Source of the DNA: Asterias rubens
Taxonomy: Eukaryota; Echinodermata; Asteroidea; Forcipulatida; Asteriidae
DNA length: 64,000 nucleotides
Reading direction: 5' to 3'
Assembly: GCF_902459465.1 (NCBI RefSeq)
Contig: NC_047082.1
Coordinates: 7,667,407-7,731,406 of the forward strand
The position numbers were made by a program, and so were the translations under genes. The notes under the pieces were generated by a model, which worked only from the letters and a program-made list of their open reading frames with translations, did no database searches and had not been told where the DNA came from. Positions 49,301 to 58,100 of this stretch are shown piece after piece. Position 1 is the first letter of the stretch. The number at the start of each line of letters is the position of its first letter.

Positions 49301-51315
49301 ATAATCCACTAGCGCCATGTCTCTGGCAAGCTTACAGACAAATGTATGACAAACCCGCCTTTTACTGTGTCTTTACAGGAAGTGTACACCTTTGGGAAAA
49401 AGGGGATAAATTTATCCATATTGGAAGCAGACTATAAAAAAACTTGAGTAAACCTATAATATACTTTCAACACACTTTCAGCAAACTTTTTTCCGAACTC
49501 CTTTTACACTAAATGAATTGTGTTAGGGGTAGTTAATATCAGTTCATAATATGAATTTATTTTTAAAGGTCTGCAGTACCTGTTTCTAATTATGTCCAAA
49601 CTGAATTTTAAAAGTTATTTAAACGATAATTTAAAAATCTAAGGTGATGTTTTTTTTCTATCGTAACAAATTTTGAGTCTTGTCCAATCAACATTGTGGC
49701 CAACAAAGCAACCTTCATTGTAATGTCATGATACAGACGGTACAATTTTTTAATTGTTTAAATGCCTATTCAGAAGTCTCAATGCTAACGAGGTTCAATG
49801 CTTACGAGTTTTGTCATTACACATTGAAATCAGAGAGATTGTTTACAACAATCAGGGAAATATTTAAAATTACATTCAACATAACAAATAAGGGAAAAAA
49901 TTTAATCAGAGATTTTTTTAATTAAATAATAAGAACATGGGATGGATTTACTATTCTCAGGCCACATGTTGCAGTCTTGGGGAGTGTTGGCGGGCTCTAC
50001 GTGAATAACTTGAGAAAGACAATTTTTAATGAGAGTATGTTTTCATTTGGGTGCTAATTAAGGTTGCCGACTGTTCTAAATTAAGAATATTTCCCTGTAA
50101 AACTGAAAAGCAGAAGAAGCCATATTTTCTGGCAGCCATCTAATTAGCACAGGCCAAGATGCATTGAGCATATTGATTTGGCTGTTGTGACATCTTCCAT
50201 GGCATATTAACCAACCAGGTTGAAACCAACAGCACAAGGTCAAAGGCAAGACAGTCGACTGGAGAGCAGGGCGCATTTAACACCCAGAAGCATATCTGAA
50301 ACTTTCATTCCTAGTAGAAGCTATCGAGCCATCGTGCAATTAGTGTGATTTAGTTCAGGTTCCATGGTGTTGTTTAAGCAGAAAATGATTTGCACAAAAT
50401 CCTTTACACAATCAGTTAAACTTGCAGGAATGGTTTGCACAAATTGCTGACTGTTCAGGAATAATTTGTGCAATCGGCTTATCGTGTAGGAATAGTTTGC
50501 GCAATTTGACGATCGTGCATTCCTGGGTTGCGCAATTCCTCAAGGGTTTCATTGCCCAATTGTTGTGAGCACATTAACAACAAAAATTTAATAATTTAAT
50601 GAAAAAACCCAGACTGACAATCACTCAACTAATTGTCGTTGGCGCCATTAAGCTGAGGCGCCATGATATTTACTGATTGTGCATGATCACGAGCGCATGA
50701 TCAGTCAACTCAGTCAGCAGTCAGTGTTCAAGAAACAAACGAACTGCATCTTGAACAAGATTGCGCAATAAACAATGTAAATAATACAACTGTACAATTC
50801 CAATTATACTATAGTGAAACACATCAAGCAAGGCAGCACGACAACACCCCCCCCCCCCCCCCCCCCAATGTGTGCACATCCATTCATTAGCTATTCAATT
50901 CAGTATTCACCACCACCTGACCGGCATGCACAAACATGACAAAACAAACGCACATCCCACATGTGAAAATGAATGAGATGTTTATCACACGATTTTCTTG
51001 AAAGTAACCCTACTATTTTACTAATACCGAGTCTAAATTCCTACAGACAGTTACAACCACATGTAAATTGGGTACTTTTGTTAGTAAAAACCAGTCATTG
51101 CAAAAACAATCATTGTTAACACATGAGTCGACATGGAAAGGTCGAGCCGTCGTCGGTGGTCAGTTCGAACACCGTGTAAATGAATACGGCATGTGGCGAC
51201 GACACACCGTGTGTGTGGAGGGTGCTAAACTCACCTTCGGACGGGTTCGTTGGTAGGGCTTGTTGGCCCCATGAGAACGTTTTGGCCTCATCTTACCGCC
51301 ACCCGTGCTTGCCAT
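34261..51315 (-). CDS. NUP153: Nuclear pore complex protein Nup153, complete gene
   Basis: Nup153 is a nuclear-basket nucleoporin that binds lamins, importins and Ran. Seventeen coding exons on the minus strand: 51315-51235, 48416-48029, 47498-47403, 45950-45772, 45342-45220, 43326-43144, 42806-42526, 41745-41580, 41175-40876, 40510-40270, 39711-38899, 38382-37252, 36815-36717, 36138-35992, 35564-35244, 34803-34557 and 34369-34261. All junctions are GT-AG. The sum is 4905 nt, an unbroken 1634-aa frame; the human protein is about 1475 aa. Landmarks: KPYQRTRPK then the amphipathic FLDRVKDMVTPSWLSNMW; SPFYPGRTTFGG; GITSNTAKRILDTLEKMSTP; five zinc fingers at about residues 714-940; FG repeats from about 950 to the end; and a basic C-terminus, RKIRKAVRRTRKT, matching the vertebrate tail. 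An eight-glutamine run lies after SPN in exon 2. It is transcribed divergently from CSE1L. Confidence is high for the family and for most exon edges. Confidence 0.95.
36236..36427. mobile_element. Short MITE with aatagacc / ggtctatt ends (copy 1)
   Basis: A GC-richer 192-bp insert in NUP153 intron 13 (between exons 14 and 13) starts aatagaccaatcaac and ends ggatcggtctatt. It contains cacacgtgcgtcgtgggcgg and aggtccgacaaataaggtcc. The same element, in the opposite orientation, is at 59449-59634 in CSE1L. Confidence 0.7.
37252..38382 (-). CDS. NUP153: NUP153 large FG-repeat exon
   Basis: This single 1131-nt exon (about residues 951-1328) carries most of the FG domain. Many FxFG and FG motifs (FQFGG, FSFGA, FKFGG, FAFGAKAP) are set in Ser/Thr/Ala/Pro-rich spacers with few acidic residues, as expected for a disordered, karyopherin-binding segment. 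Overlapping open frames on both strands are artefacts of this repetitive composition. Confidence 0.93.
38636..38818. mobile_element. Foldback MITE, gggcccaatttcat family (diverged)
   Basis: The left end ctgggcctaatttcatgact and right end agagccatgatattgggcca are inverted matches. It is inserted in NUP153 intron 11, between the FG exon and the zinc-finger exon. Confidence 0.6.
38899..39711 (-). CDS. NUP153: NUP153 zinc-finger exon with five RanBP2-type fingers
   Basis: This 813-nt exon (about residues 680-951) encodes five modules of the form GSW-x-C-x2-C-x10-C-x2-C. The finger cores are WECDTCLIQNKADDNKCISC, WECPTCEIQNKQDVNKCVAC, WECDTCLVENNAEAIKCVAC, WHCASCPEKNNSGVLKCKGC and WTCVVCMIYNKESTDRCIAC. 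All twenty cysteines are present. Four linkers carry an FKPP or FRPP motif before the GSW. Such fingers bind Ran in vertebrate Nup153 (family knowledge). Human Nup153 has four, so one extra finger is present here. Finger 4 is the most divergent and lacks the FKPP lead. Confidence 0.93.
42975..43098. mobile_element. Partial MITE, ggcactggac family
   Basis: This is the right-hand end of the element seen complete at 61244-61601. It has gaccaattgagtccagattt, tgggatacaccaagtgagaa and the terminal ccagtgcc. It lies in NUP153 intron 6 (between exons 7 and 6). Confidence 0.65.
44072..44298. repeat. Long inverted repeat with homopolymer centre
   Basis: Arms of about 90-100 bp, with gcatcgggagttgattaagt and gaaatttgcataaaattatt on the left, are repeated inverted on the right. 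The centre runs C, A, then T, then G homopolymers (44162-44219). The left arm has a 13-base insertion. The right arm runs directly into a broken transposon-like coding fragment, so the structure is probably a foldback insertion or rearranged end of that element. It sits in NUP153 intron 5. Confidence 0.85.
44280..44543 (-). pseudogene. Broken transposon-like coding fragment
   Basis: On the minus strand a fragment begins MTSKRKDILERDRVVPG, continues through KNTWKWFWLEK and meets an in-frame TAA. The same frame then continues with KLLSETVRKVDKPGMAYCVM and a C-x2-C pair. The layout (short basic start, W-x-W motif, CxxC zinc-knuckle-like pair) resembles the N-termini of transposon-derived proteins in marine invertebrates, a family I know only loosely. 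The stop, the truncation at the inverted repeat and the intronic location mark it as a decayed copy. Confidence 0.55.
45550..45630 (-). mobile_element. tRNA-headed SINE (minus), family shared with 62570-62660
   Basis: Read on the minus strand: ttggatagctcagttggtag (A-box-like), then ggttcaaatccc (B box). The same layout recurs near 62570-62660. It is intronic in NUP153, between exons 5 and 4. The tRNA part has lost several pairs, so it is unlikely to be a functional tRNA gene. Confidence 0.65.
46212..47168. mobile_element. hAT-type non-autonomous DNA transposon with intact 8-bp target duplication
   Basis: The element starts agggccactgattttccg and ends with the exact inverted copy cggaaaatcagtggccct, an 18-bp terminal inverted repeat. 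It is flanked on both sides by acctactt (46204-46211 and 47169-47176), a perfect 8-bp target-site duplication, the hallmark of hAT transposons. The 957-bp interior has subterminal repeats of the word ttccgtttc, a 24-base adenine run near 47056 and no transposase-sized open frame. It sits in NUP153 intron 3 (between exons 4 and 3). Confidence 0.88.
47180..47366. mobile_element. Foldback MITE fragment, gggcccaatttcat family
   Basis: It contains aaaacttgcttaacagatac, ccagccaaaattctataaag, tttgcttagcagtattttctg and a right end in ttgggccc. It abuts the target duplication of the hAT-type element on its left, so the hAT element may have inserted into this repeat. Confidence 0.65.
47597..47790. mobile_element. 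Foldback MITE, gggcccaatttcat family (diverged)
   Basis: The left part reads cacaatttcctagagccgct and the right part agcagctatatatgaaattg, an inverted match, with gcttagcaaa words between. It lies in NUP153 intron 2. Confidence 0.6.
48306..48329 (-). repeat. Coding trinucleotide repeat: polyglutamine in NUP153 exon 2
   Basis: Eight consecutive TTG triplets on the plus strand read as eight pure CAA glutamine codons after SPN and before HTASS in NUP153. A pure triplet run is prone to length change. A shorter CAG-coded run of six glutamines is in exon 16 near 34625-34642. Confidence 0.9.
48417..51234. other. NUP153 intron 1
   Basis: A 2.8-kb intron separates the short first coding exon from the membrane-helix exon. 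It contains a 31-bp x 3 repeat at 50425-50517, a cytosine run near 50847-50867 and a repeat fragment at about 48590-48745. No coding region is seen. Confidence 0.6.
50425..50517. repeat. Diverged 31-bp x 3 tandem repeat
   Basis: Three 31-base units begin caggaatggtttgcacaa, caggaataatttgtgcaa and taggaatagtttgcgcaa. A fourth, weaker echo (ttgcgcaatt) follows. The cores are themselves palindromic (ttgcgcaa), resembling C/EBP-type half-site pairs. They are located in NUP153 intron 1, about 0.8 kb downstream of its start codon. Confidence 0.75.
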
Positions 51316-52176
51316 GGTTTCTCAAGATTATGGAGGACAACCACGGAACACGGGACAACGGAAGAAAATGGTTAATTCGAGCGGAATATATCCTGTTTGA
51401 GCGCGCGAGGTTCCTCTCTTTTGCTCGCAGTACAAGTCAAGATGGCGGACTTTTTAAAAGAAGATGATTGGTCAAAAGTCACGTGGATCCTGACGACTTA
51501 TACTTTAACATTCAAATGTTTTTGGTTGATTATAACAACTTCATAATTTAATTTAAATTGCATCTTTAAATAATTATCAAAATATTTAAATACATAATTT
51601 TAAAATTATGTTTTCAAATCTGTTCAAAAAGTGTATTTTTATTGTTTAAATAAATGTACCAGATAAAGTTATAATGAAAGAGGAAAAATAGAGCCTGCGC
51701 AGATTTTGAAAATAAGCCGCCCGTTGTATTCACATAGGAAGTGTGCGCACGTACCATGTATGTACGTCACATGTACTAATAATACAGTACAATACATCTG
51801 GCATACACATGTGCGTACATTTTAAATGCTAAACCACTGTACGCTAAAATCAAGTCACTACGTTTGAGTAGGTAGTTTGAGGTCATTTTGTTATAATTCT
51901 ATGTTGCTAACAACGAGTGGATTGTGTACTTGATCCATTGATATGTAAGTTTGAAGGTTTAATACTCTCAATTTATGTGTAAAAACTTCAAACAGAATTT
52001 GTGTTTTCAAATCAATTGACGCACTAATCGATTCCAAATCTTGTCGGATAAACGAATTTAACCGAGTTTTGGAATCGGTCAAGGGTACTCAAGTCTGTCT
52101 GATTTTTTCAAATATTGTGTTATTTTTACTAATTCTAATTTTTTTTTAATTTAATGTTATTATTCTAACAGTGAAA
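51316..52176. promoter_or_regulatory. Bidirectional promoter region between NUP153 and CSE1L
   Basis: The two start codons (51315 minus, 52177 plus) are head to head with 861 bp between them. The NUP153-proximal part is GC-richer and contains AAGATGGCGGAC (51439-51450, YY1-like), ATTGG (51467-51471, a CCAAT box on the minus strand) and the E-box CACGTG (51480-51485). The CSE1L ATG at 52177 sits five bases after a ctaacag acceptor-like site, so CSE1L probably has a 5' UTR intron and its true start site lies further left, closer to NUP153. No TATA box is placed convincingly. Confidence 0.7.
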
Positions 52177-55100
52177 ATGGAGGGTACTCCGCAGAATCTG
52201 CAGACGTTAGCAGCTTCTTTGCAGCAGACGTTGTCAGCAAATATCACTGAAAGAAGAGCAGGTGATCTATTCAAATTTGATTATTGATGAAATGAATGAA
52301 CTAGTGACATTGTCGACTTTTGAGTTGACTGCATGACACTTGACAGGAGTGGGTTTAGCTTGAACTTTCAATTTAAGCTAATTTAGTATAATCTGTACTC
52401 GTTATAAAAAAAACTTTTTGTTTATTGGATGGTGGGAAAATTGTTCGTATCCAGCCACCAAAGCCTTAGCTGCTCTCTCGTCTCGAGCACATCGGCCAGT
52501 ATTTTAATATTTAGTGTTTATTATGTATAAAATATAAATAAATTATCCGCATGCACAACCGGCCTTCTCTTACGACATGCTCGACTCCATCCATCAGGAC
52601 TCCGAGTGTTACGTAGTAACTATCCAGATCCAGACCACTTTTTCCCTCATTGTTGTAACCAAATTATTTAAAATAACTTGAAAAGATGTTAAAATTATTT
52701 TCATATTTCAATGAATCATTGCATGAATGGTATCTGGATTTACAGAAATCCATCCGTGTCCGTCCTGGTAGTGCGCAATGTGAAATGAAAGTATTAAGGC
52801 CTATCGAGTGCTCTAGCACATCAACATCGAGCTCACAAGTTGTGGCGGCTGGGTCATCATGAGTTCTGTTAATCTTGGTCCCGACACTTCTGTTAAATCT
52901 ATTATTTTTTCAATTACTGACTGTCTATGTCAAAACGTATGGAACCTGCCTAGAACGAAGTGAAGATGGGTTAGTACTAGTAGAAGTAGAGGTAGACAGG
53001 CCAGGTAAATTAAAGCTGTGGTTAAACAGCTCAAAAGTGTTATGACCCTATCACTATGAGAGTATTTATTGTTTGAAGGCTAAAAAATATACTTGTATTT
53101 ACTTCATTAGAGCTATGTATTAGAACTAGAGGGCGCACTGGTGATGCTGCTTGCACAAACGTGACGTGAGTGACAGGACCGCAATGAGACACGCGCGCCA
53201 TTTTGTACGCGCATTGAATATGAAGTACACGTTGGAGTTTGTGTTTGTTGAACGCTAGGCGATGCTGTTTTGTCAACTTAAAAATTGGCCGCTCAAACAC
53301 ACGCTGTGCAATGCTGTTTTGTTAACTTGTTAACTTGGTAAATGGCCGCATGTGCGCATGCCGGTCCGCAGATATAGGCCAGTGTGGCCCTCTAGTTCTT
53401 ATATAACTCTATGATATACTGCTGTTTAAATTACTTTTTTACTTTGAAATTTTCAATCTTGACTTATCTATTTAGCGGAGTCTTACTTGGAATCTGTTGA
53501 GGGAAGCGCAAACTACTCCATCCTCCTACTTCAGTTGGTGAGCAAGGAAGACATTGACATCACCATCCGCATCTCAGCAGCCATCACATTCAAGAACTTT
53601 GTGCGGAGAAATTGGAGAGTGGTTAGTGGGCTATTAATAATCGTACCATCCGCTCTCACAAGTTACTTCACTTTTGCTTAAAAATAATGCCTGACTGTTA
53701 TAGTAGGAAAAACATTTTACCTCTTAGCGTAATTACTGCATTAATGGGCACGCCAAATTGGTCAGGAGAAAGCTCAAACACTTTGAAACAAGTTACCCAC
53801 ACACGTTCAAGCGGCATCGCATACTTTCAAATCTCACTTAATTAAAACCCATCTGTTTTGTCTATCTGAATTGTCTGGTTATAGCGCTTAGAAACTTCTA
53901 TTATTGTTGTCATTGTTATTTTGATAAAAGGTTGAAGATGTTGCCAATAAGATAAATGACGCAGACAGGAATGTCGTCAAAGATCAGATTATTGAGCTGA
54001 TGCTTAGGATGCCTGAGCAGTTACAGAGACAGGTGAGGAAGATTTAGATTTAGATTTAGATTTTATTGTCCACGTTAAAAAACATAGAAACTTGACATCG
54101 ACTGGCCAAACACATTTGCAGTAGAGGTCGCTGTCAGCAATCAGGATTCAGTGGTTACTCTTGGACTTGCAATCATATGGTTGTGGGTTCGAATCTTAAC
54201 AAGCTAACCGCTGATTTCACAATGACTTGAACATAAGTATTGTCGTCTAGTTAATACTGTATCACAATTTCTTGAATTGTGCAATTCTTAATCGTAGACG
54301 TTAAACCAATGGTTGAGAGAGATTGGCTGTTGCCAGCTTGGTGTTTATATCCCCTTGTTGGAGTTTGCCGGGTTCCCAAGATGGAAAGATCGATAAGACA
54401 GACCAACAGGAATATTTGCAGTGAGCGTACATGCCGACTTATTTTTATATGTTATTTTTTTTAATTTGGTTATTACTAGTTGAGCGATTCAATCAGCATC
54501 ATCGGTAAAGAAGACTTTCCACATAAATGGCCGAAGCTCCTTGAGCAAATGAAAATGAAACTAGAGAGTGATGACATCAATGCTATCAGCGGAATCCTCA
54601 GAACGGGGCACTCGCTCTTCAAAAGGTGAGATAAAATCAAGAAAATTCCTCTTCTTCTTTCTGCACTATTCACTAGATTAGCGACATTTAACTTTGAAGT
54701 AAATTAACAGGCCTTGAAATAACTCACGGCAAATGCCGTGGTGCCCGGTGCTTCAACAAATGAACTTCAACAAGAGTGAGGACTTGGAGAAGTTAGAAAC
54801 AACTTGTATACTGCCTAAGATTTTCCTGCCCTTCACATAACAAAAATGGCCTTGCCCTCTCAAAGATGAAATTCCAGGCCTGTGAAGAAAGCTAAATTCG
54901 TGATTTGAATCCAGGGTTACTGTTTTCTCTTAAGGTATCGTCATGAGTTTAAATCACAAGAGCTATGGGTTGAGATCAAGATGGTCCTTGACACACTGGC
55001 TGAACCTCTCACCAAATTATTTGAGGTGAGTAATCTTTATGCAATTTATTAGCTGATTTTTTTTATATATTTTTTTTTGCAGAAGAATTAAAAAGAGCTG

Positions 55101-58100
55101 AGCTATTAAATGTATGTATCTGTTGCATCAGGTCACCGCCATCCAGTGGTTAGACTGCAGTACTTGCAATCACAAGGTTGTGGGTTTGAATCTTTCCAAG
55201 CTAACAACTGGTTTAACAATGACTAGAATAAGTATTGTCGTTCAGTTACTGAGTAACAATCAATCATAGTCCTAGGTGTTAAACCTATGTTTGTTTGAGA
55301 GAGATTGGCCATTGTCAGCTTGGTGTTTATATCCCCTTGTCGGAGTTAGCCGGGTTCCCTTGATGGGAGATCATCTAAACAAACAAACAAACAAATAGGT
55401 CCTTTTTGAAACAACAAACCACACCTTGACTAAGTCTTTGTCAGATATTTAGAAGCTGGCGCTTTCCTTAAAGGGCTTGAATGAGGCAGACGAATCCTCA
55501 GCCCAAGTCATGACTTCAAGAAGGACCTTGGTAATGTTGCAACCATTTCGGCTTTTACAGTTTTTTTCTGGTTGTGATTGTTATTAATTACAGAAAACTG
55601 CGCACCTTGCCCAAGTTAAAAGACAAGAACCAGTTCCCAATGTGCTCTCAATCAAAGCTTGCTACGATGCCTTGGTGTTAATGTCTAAAGTATTCTACAG
55701 TCTCAACTACCAGGTGAGTCTCAAAATACCTTTATTATACTGCCACCATCTTGGTCATGTTCCCTGTATCCAACAACAGTAATGTATGCTAATATTCGTT
55801 GCACAAAAAGAAACCAGACTAATTCTTCTTCCAGCCTTAGTTTGGTTCAAATGATTTGAAAGGGAGAAAATGAAGATGGCCGCACAATGATAAAGGTCTA
55901 TAATCCCGCTATACTCGACGTATACTCTCTCAGGCCTGATACTTCACCGAGGCAACGAGGGCGATTGCCTCCATGGGGCGATTGCCTCCATGCACCCCTG
56001 GTGTCACTATCTGGAGGTCCCCAATTGCAGGCAAATGCACACCATGGTGTGTGTGGGTAAATGTGTGCAATAACAGTGCTACTTCTAGTTTATGTCAAAA
56101 TCTACATATAAACCGCGGTTTATAATCCGAAAATTACGGTAATATATAACCCAATTAGCCTTTTGTTATAGGGGTACACTGTGTGGTTTGGGTGTATACA
56201 AATACATTTATCCAAACCTTTATTATGCGTCTACCATATCTCAACATGGGTAATGTACAAACTAAGTTCTAGCAAGGTTTTATCTCACAGTTTAAATTAA
56301 AAGAGTTCCTGATACTGATTGTTGTTTCTTTTGATTTTTGTTTTTTAAATCATAGGACCTGCCCGAATATTTTGAGGATAATATGAAGGCATGGATGACT
56401 AACTTCTTGACATTGGTCCATGATGATGTTCCCCTTCTTCATACAAAGGTGATTTCACTTTTTATTTTATTTTTTAAAAACAATTTGTTTACATTTGCAT
56501 CATGTACATTTGAACATTTCTCATTTCATTGTAAACAATACACAACAATACACATGTACTGTCAAATTATTTGTGAATCGGCTCTTTTACTTCTTATTCT
56601 GCTACAGTAAACACAAAAACTGCTTCCATTAACAAAGCTCTTAGATAGAGTACCTAGATATTTAAATCATGACAAGTTGATAACAATCATCATCAGTTAG
56701 CATTGTGTATGTCTGCACCCGTTGCTTATGAAGCTTCCAAATAGACTGATTTTGAGCTGCCACTTCTGCCTTCTCCACAGACCACCCAGTGCCCAGTCTG
56801 GAGAGGTCCTTCTGGGTAACATTTGTCCATGTTGTCCTAGGGTGACCCATGGGTTGGTGACCAGTTGTAGAGTTGTTTAGTGATTCGATTTGTTCTCATT
56901 CGTTGGAGGTGACCAAACCACTGCAGTCTGCGTTTTCTTATGATAACATTGTTGTTAAAATAACCAAACACTTACTTCTTTGTCTTCCTGGCTGTCTGTT
57001 TGACCATATTGTTATCATTATTGATTCCCTTAGGACACCGAGGAAGCTGGTACCCTGGAGAGATTGAAGTCACAGATCTGCGATAACGTCGCTCTGTACG
57101 CCCAGAAATACGATGAAGAGTTTGGGCCTTTCCTACCTGACTTTGTCACAGCTATTTGGAATCTACTCATCACAACAGGCAGCCAAGTCAAATACGACCT
57201 GGTAAGAAAACTCACTGAAAATTATAGTTACATTTTTTACGTTAAATCCTTTTCACTGTGAGAGTCATGATAACAATAATAACTAATTCTTATATAGTGC
57301 ATTTTACAATAATAGTATCAATGTGCTTTACATTAGTGCCCTGGTCATTGGGCCAATAACATTCCTTTAACCTTTCTCAGCTCCCTGAGGAGTATACAGC
57401 CCAGGGCTGTGGTGGCGCTCTAAATACTTTTTCTTACACAGTATCAACCTCTACCCTCAAAGTTACCCATGGAACTATGTACTCTCCCCCCGGTTACTGT
57501 CGATGCACAGGCTCTCACTCCAAAGATAAGGAGGGACGGCATGCCATGCAGTAACTTGGTGCCGTGTTGTAGGTCTCAAGACCAGTTTTGTAGGTCTTGG
57601 GTCTCAGTCATCAGGTCCTGGTCTTGGACTATCAGGTCTTGACTACAACACTGAATTGGTCAGAGTTCATCATTTCAAGTCTGCCACATGCCTGTTTTGT
57701 TCATGAGCCCGGTTAAGTTGATTGGGATTATCTTTTACGTGGTTCATTAAATCAATATTTTTATGGGTTTTTTTCCTTTGTTTTGTTTAGTTGGTGAGTA
57801 ATGCCATTCAGTTCCTGGCCTCGGTGGCCGACCGGGAACACTACAAGAGTCTGTTTGAGAGTCCAGAGATTCTCTCTAGCATCTGTGAGAAAGTCATCGT
57901 TCCAAATATGGAGTTCAGAGGTAAGAATTATTTCACTTTTTATTTTATTTTTCTGGTTGTGAAGCCAAGGGCTCTCAGAAAAGCAAAACTTAATAACTGA
58001 ACTAGTTAAGAAACCAAATGGAGAAAAGACAAGGAAGGAAGTTTCAGTTTAAGATGTTGGAGGAAAACCCCAAAGGAATTATTCCAGGGAAAACCCTGTA

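Noticed and set aside
51068..51467. Plus-strand open frames across the NUP153 first exon and promoter
   Set aside because: They are antisense shadows of the GC-richer first exon and its 5' flank; the minus strand holds the conserved Nup153 N-terminus.
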